Of a stretch of 64,000 bases of DNA, positions 45,836-54,686 are shown piece by piece. Origin of the DNA: Stenotrophomonas sp. 610A2 (GTDB taxonomy: Bacteria; Pseudomonadota; Gammaproteobacteria; Xanthomonadales; Xanthomonadaceae); NCBI RefSeq assembly GCF_030549615.1, contig NZ_CP130832.1:1550001-1614000 (forward strand), written 5' to 3'. The first letter of the stretch is position 1, and every line of letters begins with the position of its first letter. The notes under the pieces were generated by a model that worked only from the letters and a program-made list of their open reading frames with translations, was not told the DNA's origin and did no database searches. Made by a program: the position numbers and the translations under genes.

Positions 45836-46332
45836 GCCGCACAGGGCAGCAGGGGGCCGGCAAACGCGACCTATCCAGGGCCGTGGCCACGGTCCACAAC
45901 CACCGCGCCGTGGAGCCGATGGGCATTGATGAGATCGAGAGAGAGTTGCTGTGGGCGGCCGGAGACGCGCCCGATAGATCCTCGTTCTTTGACCACGATG
46001 ACAGCAGGCAGGTGTTTGAGAAGGACGGGGCGAGCGTGCACCTCACCATGAGCCCTCGGGCTCTTCTACACGACTACCGGGATGCCCGATACCGTCGGGA
46101 GCATCGCTCTCAGCTCACCATCCCGCCCAAGCTCCGGGAACAAATCCGGCTTCTCTATGGTCTGCAGGAGGGGGATGACTTCCTCATTACCACCACCCTG
46201 ATCGCCCTGGCCGACTACGCAGCGATGATCCTGTTGAGGGATGGGAAGCGGCTCCATGTCGATCCCGCGCCTGATCCCAGAGAGGGTGAGCGCCGCAGGT
46301 TAAAGCGACGGATTGCCCTGGCTAACCCCTAG
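45832..46332 (+). CDS. Putative ParB-type partner, AbrB-like core
   Basis: 166 aa, basic C-terminal half (RRRLKRRIAL). The segment RSQLTIPPKLREQIRLLYGLQEGDDF has the pattern of an AbrB/SpoVT swapped-hairpin domain. As the gene coupled to parA, it is the likely centromere-binding protein and may also repress the par promoter. Its fold differs from standard ParB or RHH ParG proteins. Not a classical ParB. Confidence 0.6.
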   Translation: MSRTGQQGAGKRDLSRAVATVHNHRAVEPMGIDEIERELLWAAGDAPDRSSFFDHDDSRQVFEKDGASVHLTMSPRALLHDYRDARYRREHRSQLTIPPKLREQIRLLYGLQEGDDFLITTTLIALADYAAMILLRDGKRLHVDPAPDPREGERRRLKRRIALANP

Positions 46333-46364
46333 CCATCCGTTGGAAAACCCGCCCACGAGCCCCC

Positions 46365-47420
46365 TTATTCGGGAGCTTTCTCGTTCGCCCCGATGCCTTT
46401 GTATACTCGCTCGAGGCGGAGGATCTCCAGCCGCGCTTCCACGATCTCCATGGCGGACATACCCGGTAACCCGCTCGCTCCGTCTTGCTTCATACGGTTC
46501 TCGTAGTCCGCCTTTGCCTGCAACCAGGCGCGCCGGTCATTGGCTTTCCTAAGAGGCGCGGCCAGGGCCTCCTTACGATTGCGCATCCAGGTTGCCCCAT
46601 AGCTTTGCGAGAGCTGCACAGGGGGCGAGGGGGCAACTTCCGGTTCAAGCAGAGAGTAGCGGCGGGTCAAATCACGTATGCCGGTGAAGGTGCGCGACCA
46701 GCAATTGCGCCAGTCGGATGCATCCAGGGTTGGAGGTGCGAGGCTGGAAATTGCCAAGGGTTGCACCAGGGCGTGGTGCTCGATGAGCGCCCAGATCACG
46801 TCGAGGAAGGCGCCGTTGTCCACCTGAAAGAGGGTGATCGGGGAGGTAGAGACGGGTGCGGCGAGGGCCTGATATCGGAGCAGCACCGCGGCCAGGTCAT
46901 GGGCTTGGGGCGCGCCTGTCTTGTCATGCCAGCCGATCCACGAGGAGTCCAAACCTCGGGCGGCAAAGACCAGGAAGCGGGGGGAGCTGAAGCGGTTTTC
47001 CAAGTGGCGGATGACGGTTGAGCGATCTGCATTGCGAGAATGCGGCGTGAGATGGTTGCGAGCTTGGAGAAGGATTGCGGAACGTCGGGCTAGCAGGGGA
47101 GCGCGTTCGGAATCGGGAAGTTGGGTGAACGGGGGCCAGGCTAGGAGATCGTTGTAGGACTTACGCAGGGCGCAGGCGCGGCAACAGGGCAGCAGATTTT
47201 TAGAACCTTCGGGGCCACCAAGGTTGCGGGGAACGATGAAGTTCAAGGCGACCTGGCGCTTGGGGAGGCTGGCCAGTTCGATACGACAGTAGGGGCAACG
47301 CGGAGCCTGATCGTTGAAACGGGACCGGAGCTGATACGGCTTGAACGGCTGAAAACGATATTCAGTGGCTGCGGTGATGGCTTGGGTGATCACTTCGATA
47401 TGGGAGGGGCTTGCTTGCAT
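46365..47420 (-). CDS. HNH-type zinc protein
   Basis: 351 aa from the ATG at 47420 with AGGAG upstream. N-terminal zinc cluster CPYC and, 30-40 residues later, LPCCRACALRKS, with VALNFIVPRNLGGPEGSKN between, matching the HNH endonuclease layout. The remaining 250 residues are helical and unassigned, probably DNA binding. Single gene on the minus strand. Could be a homing-type or restriction-type nuclease; specificity unknown. Confidence 0.6.
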   Translation of the reverse strand: MQASPSHIEVITQAITAATEYRFQPFKPYQLRSRFNDQAPRCPYCRIELASLPKRQVALNFIVPRNLGGPEGSKNLLPCCRACALRKSYNDLLAWPPFTQLPDSERAPLLARRSAILLQARNHLTPHSRNADRSTVIRHLENRFSSPRFLVFAARGLDSSWIGWHDKTGAPQAHDLAAVLLRYQALAAPVSTSPITLFQVDNGAFLDVIWALIEHHALVQPLAISSLAPPTLDASDWRNCWSRTFTGIRDLTRRYSLLEPEVAPSPPVQLSQSYGATWMRNRKEALAAPLRKANDRRAWLQAKADYENRMKQDGASGLPGMSAMEIVEARLEILRLERVYKGIGANEKAPE

Positions 47421-47632
47421 GGGGCTCCTGAATTTGCGTGCGACGGTCGATGAGGCGGGCCGTCTGTGCGTGCAAAAAATCGGAAGCAAGAGCGAGGCGG
47501 CCTATGTCAAAACTAGGCGAGGCTGTCGAAAGAGCAAGAGGCTGGCCGTGAAAAAGCTGTCGGCGGCGGCTGAAAGACCATCGGGCCAACTAAGACAAAG
47601 GCGTCTGGGAGTTGGCGATGGGTAAAAGCATA

Positions 47633-47688
47633 CACATGACGCACCTAGGGTGTTTGGAAAGCTAGGGCGCTTTCCCATGCGTCATGTG
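47633..47688. repeat. Nested inverted repeat (11-bp outer, 7-bp inner arms)
   Basis: Outer arms CACATGACGCA (47633-47643) and TGCGTCATGTG (47678-47688) are perfect, 34 bases apart; inner arms GGAAAGC (47656-47662) and GCTTTCC (47669-47675) are perfect as well. It is too long and symmetric to be chance and lies 1.3 kb from the par genes, so it may be a partition, replication, resolution or transfer-origin site. Confidence 0.75.
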
Positions 47689-47797
47689 CCCAGAGCCCAG
47701 CCACGTCAAGGGCTTGCCGCCAGCTGATGCCACAAGCTGATCAGAAGCGACCAAACGCGTTGTTCGTAGCGGAAAACACGAGTTTCACCGCCAGCTC

Positions 47798-47827
47798 TTG
47801 CGCAATCCCGGTTTTCGACTATCGGTG
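47798..47827 (+). promoter_or_regulatory. TTGCGC-family promoter element
   Basis: TTGCGCAATCCCGGTTTTCG at 47798, the consensus form, 65 bases before the ATG at 47863. TATCGG lies 16 bases after it and could serve as a -10. Confidence 0.65.
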
Positions 47828-47862
47828 GATTAGACGCCGAAAGACACGGAGACCGAGAAACC

Positions 47863-48249
47863 ATGAAAGTTCGCAAGAGCATCGACATTCAAGAAGTCGA
47901 GTTGGCCCGCGCTAGACGTATGGCTGACAAGGCCAACTTGTCGCTCAACCAATACCTGGTCGATGCCGTCATCGCAGCGAATGACGGCGAGCAGACCACG
48001 GCTCGGATTGACGACGCTACCGACAGCTTGAAGCAGACGATCGCCCAGCTTGAAGGCGAGGTGTCGCGCTTGCGCTCAGACCTTCAAGAGGAAACCGGCG
48101 CCGTCGTCAAAGCCATGGAAGCAATGAACCAACGTGTGATCGAGGACAACAGGAACCTGATAGCGAAGTTCATTTCGCTTCTCAGCGATGTCGTTCCAAC
48201 GAGTGCTCCTTCTGGCTATCCGTCCACCTCCCACTTCCCAGCCCCTTAA
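47863..48249 (+). CDS. RHH/coiled-coil DNA-binding protein
   Basis: 128 aa. N-terminal ribbon-helix-helix-like segment (RKSIDIQEVELARARRMADKANLSLNQYLVDAVIAAN), then a coiled coil (SLKQTIAQLEGEVSRLRSDLQEE) and a Ser/Pro-rich end. The layout resembles conjugation accessory or KfrA-like plasmid proteins. First gene of an operon with exported and membrane proteins (48260, 49126). Possible relaxosome or partition accessory factor. Confidence 0.6.
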   Translation: MKVRKSIDIQEVELARARRMADKANLSLNQYLVDAVIAANDGEQTTARIDDATDSLKQTIAQLEGEVSRLRSDLQEETGAVVKAMEAMNQRVIEDNRNLIAKFISLLSDVVPTSAPSGYPSTSHFPAP

Positions 48250-48259
48250 GGAGAACTCA

Positions 48260-49111
48260 ATGAAGAACCAACTCATCATCGCTACAAGCATCGCCGCGGT
48301 TCTCGCGGCGGGATCCGCCAACGCCGGCATCAAGGATCTGTGGGCCAAGACCAAGACCACGCTGGCCGGCAACCAGACTGAGGGACCAGTCTCCGAAGTG
48401 GAGCGCAAGGACTGCGAGCAGTTCCAGCGCGGCGTCATGTCCGGATCAATTCCCGCCACTCCGGCTAACGAGGCAAAGGGCGAGCGATGCAGTGTGGTCT
48501 TGGCGGCCCCGGCATCGCAAACTCCGCCCGCTCAGGCCAACGGTAATACGCAAACGCTGCCTGCCGTTGAAGTTCAAGGCCAGCGCCAGTCCGAGCCGAA
48601 AGCCGACATGGGCAAGGCAACCAATGCGGCTAACAAAGGCTGCGGCATCGGGGCAGTCGTTGGCGCCCTGGCCGGCGTCGATGGAAACATCGCCTGCGCA
48701 GTCGGCGGCGCAATCGGGTTTGGTTGGTCTTACCAGAAGCAAGTAAAGGAAGCGCGCCAGGTCGAAGAGGCCGCCAAAGCTGCAGGCATGAATGCCCGCG
48801 TCGAGACGACCACCGAGGCAGGAAAGAATGGCAAGCCGGAGGAGCGCCTGGCCGGGATCGTAATCGACTATGTGCCGGCTGACATGCAAGCCTTGGATCC
48901 GAAAACCACAGCCTTGCTCAACAAGGTTGAGGCTCTGGCCAAGAAGTCCAAAAATACCCTGGTTGTTCGTTTCGAGGGTGGGGCTGCTTGCTCAATCCCC
49001 CGCGACCGGCTGGTGAACAGCGGAGCGCTCGCCAAGCATCGGGTCGAGGATCTGTGTGGCAAGAGCAGTGCGCACCGGATCACCATCACGCCAATTGCTG
49101 ACTCGAAGTAA
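48260..49111 (+). CDS. Exported protein with glycine-zipper segment
   Basis: 283 aa from the ATG at 48260 with AAGGAG upstream. Signal peptide ending ANA. A central stretch (GCGIGAVVGALAGVDGNIACAVGGAIGFG) is a glycine-zipper-like membrane or oligomerisation segment. The C-terminal about 80 residues (TLVVRFEGGAACSIPRDRL...) have an OmpA-like flavour but are not definite. It is probably an envelope protein, perhaps of the transfer apparatus. Followed by 49126 after 14 bases. Confidence 0.6.
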   Translation: MKNQLIIATSIAAVLAAGSANAGIKDLWAKTKTTLAGNQTEGPVSEVERKDCEQFQRGVMSGSIPATPANEAKGERCSVVLAAPASQTPPAQANGNTQTLPAVEVQGQRQSEPKADMGKATNAANKGCGIGAVVGALAGVDGNIACAVGGAIGFGWSYQKQVKEARQVEEAAKAAGMNARVETTTEAGKNGKPEERLAGIVIDYVPADMQALDPKTTALLNKVEALAKKSKNTLVVRFEGGAACSIPRDRLVNSGALAKHRVEDLCGKSSAHRITITPIADSK

Positions 49112-49125
49112 ACAGGAGAGCCAGC

Positions 49126-50139
49126 ATGTCTGAGAACGAGATCCAGCGCCGGTATCGCCTTGAAGCTGAGCGGAAACGTGCGGAGGAAACCGGGGCGCCC
49201 GAAGTGTCGATGGAGGAGCTTGCAGCCCGGGCGCTGGCAGAGCTAGGCCCTGAGATCAGCCAGCCGCCACCCGCGACATTTCCCAGTCCTGCCAAGCCGT
49301 CCACCATGGGCGTGTATAGCGCCGACGACGGGAAGCTGATCAAGGACGACACCAAGGCCGCGCTGGAGAACGCTGGCGCCGTGGCAGCCACAGCTGGCCG
49401 CGCCCTTATGGAAAAGGCCAGAGAGGCAGCGGCGATGGCTCAGGAGAAAGCGCGCCTGGCGCAAGCTAAAGCAAGTGCTGCCAGGGCAGAGCTAGCAGCG
49501 TTCAAGGAAGCACGGGAAGCGCAACGGCGAGAAGTGAAGGCGCGAGAAGATGTCGTTACGGCGATCCACGATCCTGAGCCGGCCGCGGTGCCAAGCCCTC
49601 AGATTGCTTCTAACGCCGAGCAGCCCCTGTTGCTGAGCCCAGCCGTAGAGGCACTGCCTGAGGCTTGGGTTCCGAAGGATCCGGCCAAGAGAAAGCCGTG
49701 GCTCCCTTGGCTTGGCGTTGGCCTAATCCTGGTGGCCAGTTCAGGCCTCGCATGGTGGCTGTCTCGCTCTTCATCTGAACCCGTGCCGGAACCGACACCC
49801 AAGGTGGAGGCGACCAGTCCGGCACCCCCGCCTTCAACGCCAAGCACGGAGGGTCCGCGTCCCGTAGTGGCATCTCCGGAATTAGAGCCCACACCCGCTC
49901 AGCCTGATCTAGTCGTGGCCGCACCGGAGCCGAAGGTTGAGCCTGTCCAGGTTCCCATCGAAGTGAAACCCATCGCTGAGGTTGTCCGGCCGAAGCCAGT
50001 GCCACCCGTGGAGAAGCCCAAGCCCATCGTGAAGAAGCCTGCACCGCAACCAGCCGTCAAAAAGGACGAGCCTAAGGACGACTGGCAAGACAAGGGCATG
50101 CAGGAGCTTGATGCCTTAGAGAAGCAACTCGGCGGCTAA
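49126..50139 (+). CDS. Single-span membrane protein with Pro-rich periplasmic region
   Basis: 337 aa. Cytoplasmic Ala/Glu/Lys-rich helical part (about 75-145, coiled coil), one transmembrane helix (PWLPWLGVGLILVASSGLAWWLS, about 190-213), then a long region dominated by Pro, Val, Glu and Lys that ends with a helix (KGMQELDALEKQLGG). The layout is like TonB or VirB10-type spanning proteins, though no specific domain is seen. Probably part of the envelope or transfer machinery. A terminator follows. Confidence 0.6.
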   Translation: MSENEIQRRYRLEAERKRAEETGAPEVSMEELAARALAELGPEISQPPPATFPSPAKPSTMGVYSADDGKLIKDDTKAALENAGAVAATAGRALMEKAREAAAMAQEKARLAQAKASAARAELAAFKEAREAQRREVKAREDVVTAIHDPEPAAVPSPQIASNAEQPLLLSPAVEALPEAWVPKDPAKRKPWLPWLGVGLILVASSGLAWWLSRSSSEPVPEPTPKVEATSPAPPPSTPSTEGPRPVVASPELEPTPAQPDLVVAAPEPKVEPVQVPIEVKPIAEVVRPKPVPPVEKPKPIVKKPAPQPAVKKDEPKDDWQDKGMQELDALEKQLGG

Positions 50140-50159
50140 CTAATCCGGAAGTCAAACAG

Positions 50160-50186
50160 ATAGGCCGCATTTGTGCGGCCTATTTC
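50160..50186 (+). terminator. Rho-independent terminator
   Basis: ATAGGCCGCA (50160-50169), loop TTTG, TGCGGCCTAT (50174-50183), then TTTCG. 10-bp perfect stem after the 49126 gene. Confidence 0.8.
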
Positions 50187-50197
50187 GTTTCAAAGCC

Positions 50198-50225
50198 TTG
50201 CGCAATCCCGGTTTCCCCTTTTGAT
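50198..50225 (+). promoter_or_regulatory. TTGCGC-family promoter of the transfer operon
   Basis: TTGCGCAATCCCGGTTTCCC then CTTTTGATGG at 50198, consensus form; an operator-like sequence follows at 50226 and the ATG is at 50255. Confidence 0.65.
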
Positions 50226-50243
50226 GGGTTGGTGTGCATACCC
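50226..50243. promoter_or_regulatory. Operator-like GGGTTGGTGTGCATACCC
   Basis: Outer GGGT...ACCC ends, same position and length as the elements at 45225 and 54687, though the centre has diverged. Confidence 0.45.
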
Positions 50244-50254
50244 ATGGAGGAACA

Positions 50255-50830
50255 ATGATTCTCGACAAGATATTTCTGCAATACGCTGACGGCAAAAGGC
50301 TGACATTCGGTTCGTGGTTCATGACCAAGTGTGGCAACTTCTTCATTGGCACCTTGGACGACAACGGGATCGAGGAAGTTCGTGACGACCTGAAACTGTC
50401 GTATTTCAACATCCAATCCGATCGCATCCCCCCGACCCACGACAAAGTGGCGATGGAGCAGTGGAAGCTAGAAAGCAAGCTACTGACCCAGTTACGCGAA
50501 ATCACCCGGCCTGCTATTGCGAAGGGAAGCTACTACTTCGCTCTAATCCTGATAAGCCTCCTGATTGCCGTTGGTGGCTCTATCCGCATCGGCTCTGATG
50601 GGATCAAGAAGATCGAGGAATGGTGGCAGACCAAGCCCACGGCCGAAGCAACATCGAGCCCCGGCCCAGGTGGGTCCGCTTCCAGCCCGGCGGCATCTGC
50701 TGCCAGTGAAGACGAGCGAGTTTGCCTGGACTACATCGACAAGGTGGATGGCGGGCGGATCCTGGCCGTTGGTAATTCAGATGAGACATACACCCGCTGC
50801 AAGCAACTACTCAATCAAGGAGGCAAGTAA
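50255..50830 (+). CDS. Single-span membrane protein, unknown
   Basis: 191 aa from the ATG at 50255 with GGAGGAAC. N-terminal about 95 residues cytoplasmic-like, a transmembrane helix (SYYFALILISLLIAVGGSI, about 98-116), then an Ala/Ser/Pro-rich linker and a C-terminal about 45-residue domain with two cysteines (RVCLDYID, YTRCKQL) probably disulphide-linked in the periplasm. Single-base overlap with the large ATPase gene. Possible partner of that ATPase. Confidence 0.6.
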   Translation: MILDKIFLQYADGKRLTFGSWFMTKCGNFFIGTLDDNGIEEVRDDLKLSYFNIQSDRIPPTHDKVAMEQWKLESKLLTQLREITRPAIAKGSYYFALILISLLIAVGGSIRIGSDGIKKIEEWWQTKPTAEATSSPGPGGSASSPAASAASEDERVCLDYIDKVDGGRILAVGNSDETYTRCKQLLNQGGK

Positions 50831-53721
50831 TGAAGTTTCCCCACAATCTGCTTGACCTTCTGGATATCGCAGAGGGCATCGCGTCCAAGTTCCAGAAGAA
50901 GAGCGAGATCCACAATCCAGAGGCGCCAGCGACAGTGCGCCAGCGCTGCGCCAAGGAAGCGTGGGATCGCTACGACAACATCGTTGGCCGGTTCGACGTA
51001 TCCAATCGCGTGCCCGGCCGAGAACTGGTCAATGTCCTCGTGGAAGATGTCGAGAAGCTCACCAAGCTGGGAGCTCGCTACGACGTCGAAGCCAAAGGAT
51101 GGCGCGTTCCCGAGGCGATCTCAGACTTGACACCGTTCAAGGCCTGGTGGCCCGAGGTGGCGCCTGATCTCCTGGACAAGACCCCCAGGATGCTCATGAC
51201 CAAAGAGGGTCGCCGCATCGAGGGCTATGTCCTAGGTGAGGACAGCTACCACGGCTCCGATAGCACCGCGACGCCCATCATGTATGCCGCCCTGCCTGTC
51301 ATTGCGGCGTTGGCCTGGTGCCTGTGGCCCCTGAGCCAATCCATAGCCATGCTGTCCACCTTGCTGGCCCTGCCGTTCATTGTTGCCTTGGGCCAAGGCG
51401 AGGGCCCGGTGGAGGCGATCAAATCGACCATCCTGCTCCTCGTCCTGCCCTTGGCTGCTAGCTTGATCTTGGGAAACAGCGCGGCTTCTGCCGGCGGTTC
51501 CCAGTTACTAGCGGCATTCAGCGGTCTTGGAATAGGTGGAAAGCTGGGTGGTCTCGCCGTAGCAATGTTGATCCTGCCGGTCATTGTTCTGATTTGGGGC
51601 CTGATCTTCGAGGATGAAGCAACGGCAGCGGGCTTCAATACCTTCTTTGAACGGGTCAAGGACGCCATCAAGTGGAGCGCGATCCTGGCTGCTTTCGGGG
51701 TTGTCGTCAGCTTCCTGCCTGCCTACATGGCACCGATCTACTGTTTCCTCATGGCCTGCATGTATCCGATGGTCTACTCGGAGAAGAACTACAAGGCAAG
51801 GAACACAGAGCTGAAAGAGCAGGGCGAGGAATACAACTTGGGCACGCAGGGTGCTCTATCCAATGCCCATGTGCCGGCGCGTGAATCCCAGGCTTTGAAT
51901 GCCCACAAGGACAAGTCCCCAATTATCAATTTTGGCAGGGCCACAGGACACCAAACGGCCAAACAGTTCGCGTATGCGCCTGATGCTGGCGGAGAAATGT
52001 CTTTGTCCTGCTTGGATCTCACTATGCACATGTTGGGGTTTGGAGCTACAGGGTCCGGCAAAACATCCGTTGGTGCACGCAACATCATCCTTCAATACAA
52101 GCAGTCTCGTTGGGGCGGCGCATTGATCCGGTGCGGCAAAGGAACACTTCCGGGCGAGCTGCGCGGGATCATCGACATCATGATTGAGCCCGGCATGAAG
52201 TTCGCGTTGATGGAAGGCTTGGATGCGGAGCAGCTGGCCATTGCATTGAAGTCGGTGGGCAGCAAGCCTGGGAAAAACACTTCGGAGATTTGGGACAACG
52301 GCGCCAACACCTTCATTGACCACTTGACGGTCATTCTCGAAGCACTTCGCGACCATGAGATTGTTTACAAAGATGTTGCCATCAAGAAAGCGAGACAGTT
52401 AGAGACCATGCTTCTCTACCAAAGCGCTGAGCTGATCAAGCAGGAGAAGAGACAGCAAGATACAACAGCACTGAAGAGTGTCATCCAGAGCCTTGAAAAG
52501 AACCTAAAGTTCTGGACATCAGCATATGCATCGGAACGTAAGTGGCGGTGGAATGTGGAGTCACTGAACCGATTGAAGGTCATCCTGAACTCGCCAATCG
52601 AAACGCCTAGCAAGCAAATGATTGCCGGCAAGGAGTTTCAGGCCATTGCACATTTCCTGGGGCTCGATGATAACCCTAGGAGAGCCATCGAGTGTCCTGA
52701 GTTGATCCACCCTGACATCGGCAAGGGTTCGCTTCTTGACGACTCCCTGAACTATGGATTGAAGGTTTGGCCGAATACTGGCGAGCAGCGCACCAGTTAT
52801 ATGGCCAACGTCGATGACAAGCTCAATCCATTGATGCGCGGCAAGCATCTGAGAGACGAAAATGGCACCGCTTGGTATCTGCTAGAGAAGGGCGCAGACG
52901 TTGGCCAAGCCTTGTATGGCAAGTTCGTAGGCGTGAACCTGCCAGTGAACATTCATGGCCGTGCCGCTCTGATCGTCCAGGCACTAGTGCGCCAGCGCAT
53001 CTACTCAGGCGTCAAGAAACGAGCCGAGTTCGGTTCCAAGTGGCGTGAGATGTTGCCTGGACAAATGCCGCTAATGGATATGTGCGATGAGTGCCAGCTC
53101 ATCGTGAGCGAAGAAGAGACTGCTATGGCCCCGATTGGACGCAGCATGTCGATGAGCATGGTCTTCTTTACTCAGGGGTATGAATCCTTGGAGAACCGAT
53201 TGGGTCGGGAAGGAGCGGCAGAGTTCGCCAACACATTCCAGTCCATCTTCTCTCTCAAGGCTTCAATCCAAACCTACGACTACCTGTTGAAGCGTTTCGG
53301 CACTGCTCAGATGGTCAGGTTCCCCAAGGCAACAGTGGGCTTGGACTACTCGGGCGGTATCGAGAACGCCATCCACTCGCCGTTGTCTGATCTTAACCAC
53401 CCTGGTCGCAGCCTCATGAGGAAGTTGGAGCGTATGGGCGCGGGCCGCCTGGTTGGCATGCCGGATGACGACGACAACGAGTTCCATGGACAGCAAGTGC
53501 GTAGCCGTAAGGCGAGCGCCATCACGAAGACGATCAAGATCCCCTCTGGTGGCGTGAAGGAAATCATGCCGGTCTTCTTGCCGGAGGAGTATTCCGCACT
53601 GCTGGTTCCGCAGGGCCGCGCCATTCTTTGGCTCAACCGTGCGGGCGCACCTCGAGTGGATGTGGCGCAGATGAACTATGTGCCTGAGGACGCCATGCTC
53701 GAAAAGGTAGAGGAAGTCTGA
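50830..53721 (+). CDS. Polytopic TraG/VirD4-like ATPase
   Basis: 963 aa. After an about 140-residue soluble N-terminus come about six hydrophobic segments (about 152-320), then an AAA/RecA-type ATPase with Walker A GATGSGKTS (about 404) and Walker B-like MDMCDECQLIV (about 748). The ATPase part resembles the coupling-protein/HerA-FtsK class of type IV secretion, nearest in layout to type IVB (DotL/TrbC) proteins, but those usually have fewer spans. A separate TraD-type coupling protein lies at 56517, so the specialised role is unclear. Start overlaps the previous stop. Confidence 0.72.
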   Translation: MKFPHNLLDLLDIAEGIASKFQKKSEIHNPEAPATVRQRCAKEAWDRYDNIVGRFDVSNRVPGRELVNVLVEDVEKLTKLGARYDVEAKGWRVPEAISDLTPFKAWWPEVAPDLLDKTPRMLMTKEGRRIEGYVLGEDSYHGSDSTATPIMYAALPVIAALAWCLWPLSQSIAMLSTLLALPFIVALGQGEGPVEAIKSTILLLVLPLAASLILGNSAASAGGSQLLAAFSGLGIGGKLGGLAVAMLILPVIVLIWGLIFEDEATAAGFNTFFERVKDAIKWSAILAAFGVVVSFLPAYMAPIYCFLMACMYPMVYSEKNYKARNTELKEQGEEYNLGTQGALSNAHVPARESQALNAHKDKSPIINFGRATGHQTAKQFAYAPDAGGEMSLSCLDLTMHMLGFGATGSGKTSVGARNIILQYKQSRWGGALIRCGKGTLPGELRGIIDIMIEPGMKFALMEGLDAEQLAIALKSVGSKPGKNTSEIWDNGANTFIDHLTVILEALRDHEIVYKDVAIKKARQLETMLLYQSAELIKQEKRQQDTTALKSVIQSLEKNLKFWTSAYASERKWRWNVESLNRLKVILNSPIETPSKQMIAGKEFQAIAHFLGLDDNPRRAIECPELIHPDIGKGSLLDDSLNYGLKVWPNTGEQRTSYMANVDDKLNPLMRGKHLRDENGTAWYLLEKGADVGQALYGKFVGVNLPVNIHGRAALIVQALVRQRIYSGVKKRAEFGSKWREMLPGQMPLMDMCDECQLIVSEEETAMAPIGRSMSMSMVFFTQGYESLENRLGREGAAEFANTFQSIFSLKASIQTYDYLLKRFGTAQMVRFPKATVGLDYSGGIENAIHSPLSDLNHPGRSLMRKLERMGAGRLVGMPDDDDNEFHGQQVRSRKASAITKTIKIPSGGVKEIMPVFLPEEYSALLVPQGRAILWLNRAGAPRVDVAQMNYVPEDAMLEKVEEV

Positions 53722-53727
53722 TTGAAG

Positions 53728-53751
53728 AGGGGTGGGCTATCACCCACCCCT
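53728..53751 (+). terminator. Hairpin after the large ATPase gene
   Basis: AGGGGTGGG (53728-53736), loop CTATCA, CCCACCCCT (53743-53751), directly abutting TTGCGC. No T-run. It separates the ATPase gene from the next promoter. Confidence 0.5.
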
Positions 53752-53780
53752 TGCGCAATCCCAGTCCTCTGCAATCTTAA
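53751..53780 (+). promoter_or_regulatory. TTGCGC-family promoter element
   Basis: TTGCGCAATCCCAGTCCTCT at 53751, identical over 20 bases to the copy at 1722; the ATG is at 53806. Confidence 0.62.
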
Positions 53781-53805
53781 TCATAGACCCAACACAGGAG
53801 ACCTC

Positions 53806-54564
53806 ATGACCGATGAACAAACCCCAGAAGCCCAGCTAGCCGCCACCCTCAAGGACGAGAAGTTCCGCGAGGAAATGCGACAGCGAACTGATCCGGATGC
53901 CACCCGCTGGCAGTCCTTGGATGAGAGCGTCAAGAAGCAAGAGAAGCGTGTGAGCGAATACTCCCACGAGATCGACAAGCGGCTGAACCTCGGTCCGGAC
54001 CTCTTGGAGACTGAGAGGCAACTCACAGAAGCCCAGGATGCCCGCGATGCCCACCTTGGCCAGGGACGCCCTGGCATCTTCGCTCGTAAGGAGCGCGAGG
54101 CCTACGACACGCAGCTCGCTGAGCTCAATGGCGATGTTTCGAGCTATCAGAAGCACCTGGTGGAGCTGGCTCGCAAATCCGACCCCGAGCGGATCGAGCA
54201 GTTGCAGGTTCGGATGCAGGAAAAGCAGCAGGCGTTGCAGGAGAGCTTGGAACAACGCCAGGGCATCGCCAAGTTGCCGTCTGAGGAGCAGGGTGCAAGC
54301 CAGAAGGCTGAGGATAAGCAGCGCGCCCCTTTTTCGATGCAGGACCAGATAGACAAAGCAATGAACGCCTGGTCTCCGAATGTGCAGCTTGAAGGCCGAG
54401 AGAAGCAAGAGGACCTGAACTGGGCGCGACAGTTGGAGCAGGATCAGCTAGCCGTGCGTCAGCGAGTGGGGCGCAATCCAACCGATGAAGAGATGCACGC
54501 CTACCAAGCAGAGCGTGAGCAGCAGCAAACCAAGCAGGGTCAGCGATCCGCGCAGGGTATGTAA
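53806..54564 (+). CDS. Coiled-coil protein of the transfer region
   Basis: 252 aa from the ATG at 53806 with CAGGAGACC. Long charged helices (SLDESVKKQEKRVSEYSHEIDK; IEQLQVRMQEKQQALQESLEQ) and Gln/Arg-rich ends. Contains NAWSPNVQLEG, faintly recalling the WSPDP tail. Not recognised. Located between two secretion-related genes and behind its own promoter; may be a soluble scaffold or secreted substrate. Confidence 0.6.
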   Translation: MTDEQTPEAQLAATLKDEKFREEMRQRTDPDATRWQSLDESVKKQEKRVSEYSHEIDKRLNLGPDLLETERQLTEAQDARDAHLGQGRPGIFARKEREAYDTQLAELNGDVSSYQKHLVELARKSDPERIEQLQVRMQEKQQALQESLEQRQGIAKLPSEEQGASQKAEDKQRAPFSMQDQIDKAMNAWSPNVQLEGREKQEDLNWARQLEQDQLAVRQRVGRNPTDEEMHAYQAEREQQQTKQGQRSAQGM

Positions 54565-54584
54565 GCAATCCCCAGGATAGAGAG

Positions 54585-54607
54585 AAGCCCCCGCCTGGGG
54601 GCTTTTT
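54585..54607 (+). terminator. Rho-independent terminator
   Basis: AAGCCCCC (54585-54592), loop GCCT, GGGGGCTT (54597-54604), then TTT. Ends the 53806 transcript. Confidence 0.87.
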
Positions 54608-54650
54608 CTTTGCGGTGAGCTTGGTCTCGTAGATTGTTGCCGAGAAACGC

Positions 54651-54681
54651 TTGCGCATCTCGTTTCTTCCATTTCAATGAA
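54651..54681 (+). promoter_or_regulatory. TTGCGC-family promoter element
   Basis: TTGCGCATCTCGTTTCTTCC then ATTTCAATGAATTC at 54651, followed by the operator at 54687. Confidence 0.6.
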
Positions 54682-54686
54682 TTCAT

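Larger units (their letters stand above)
47421..47862. other. 442-bp intergenic region with a large cruciform-type repeat
   Basis: Between divergent genes. It includes the strong inverted repeat at 47633-47688 and the TTGCGC promoter at 47798. A weak overlapping frame (47365-47625 plus) is not convincing. Candidate replication, partition or resolution site. Confidence 0.6.

Noticed and set aside
47365..47625. 86-codon plus-strand frame near the cruciform repeat
   Set aside because: Overlaps the HNH gene start antisense and runs into noncoding sequence, with no ribosome site or recognisable product.
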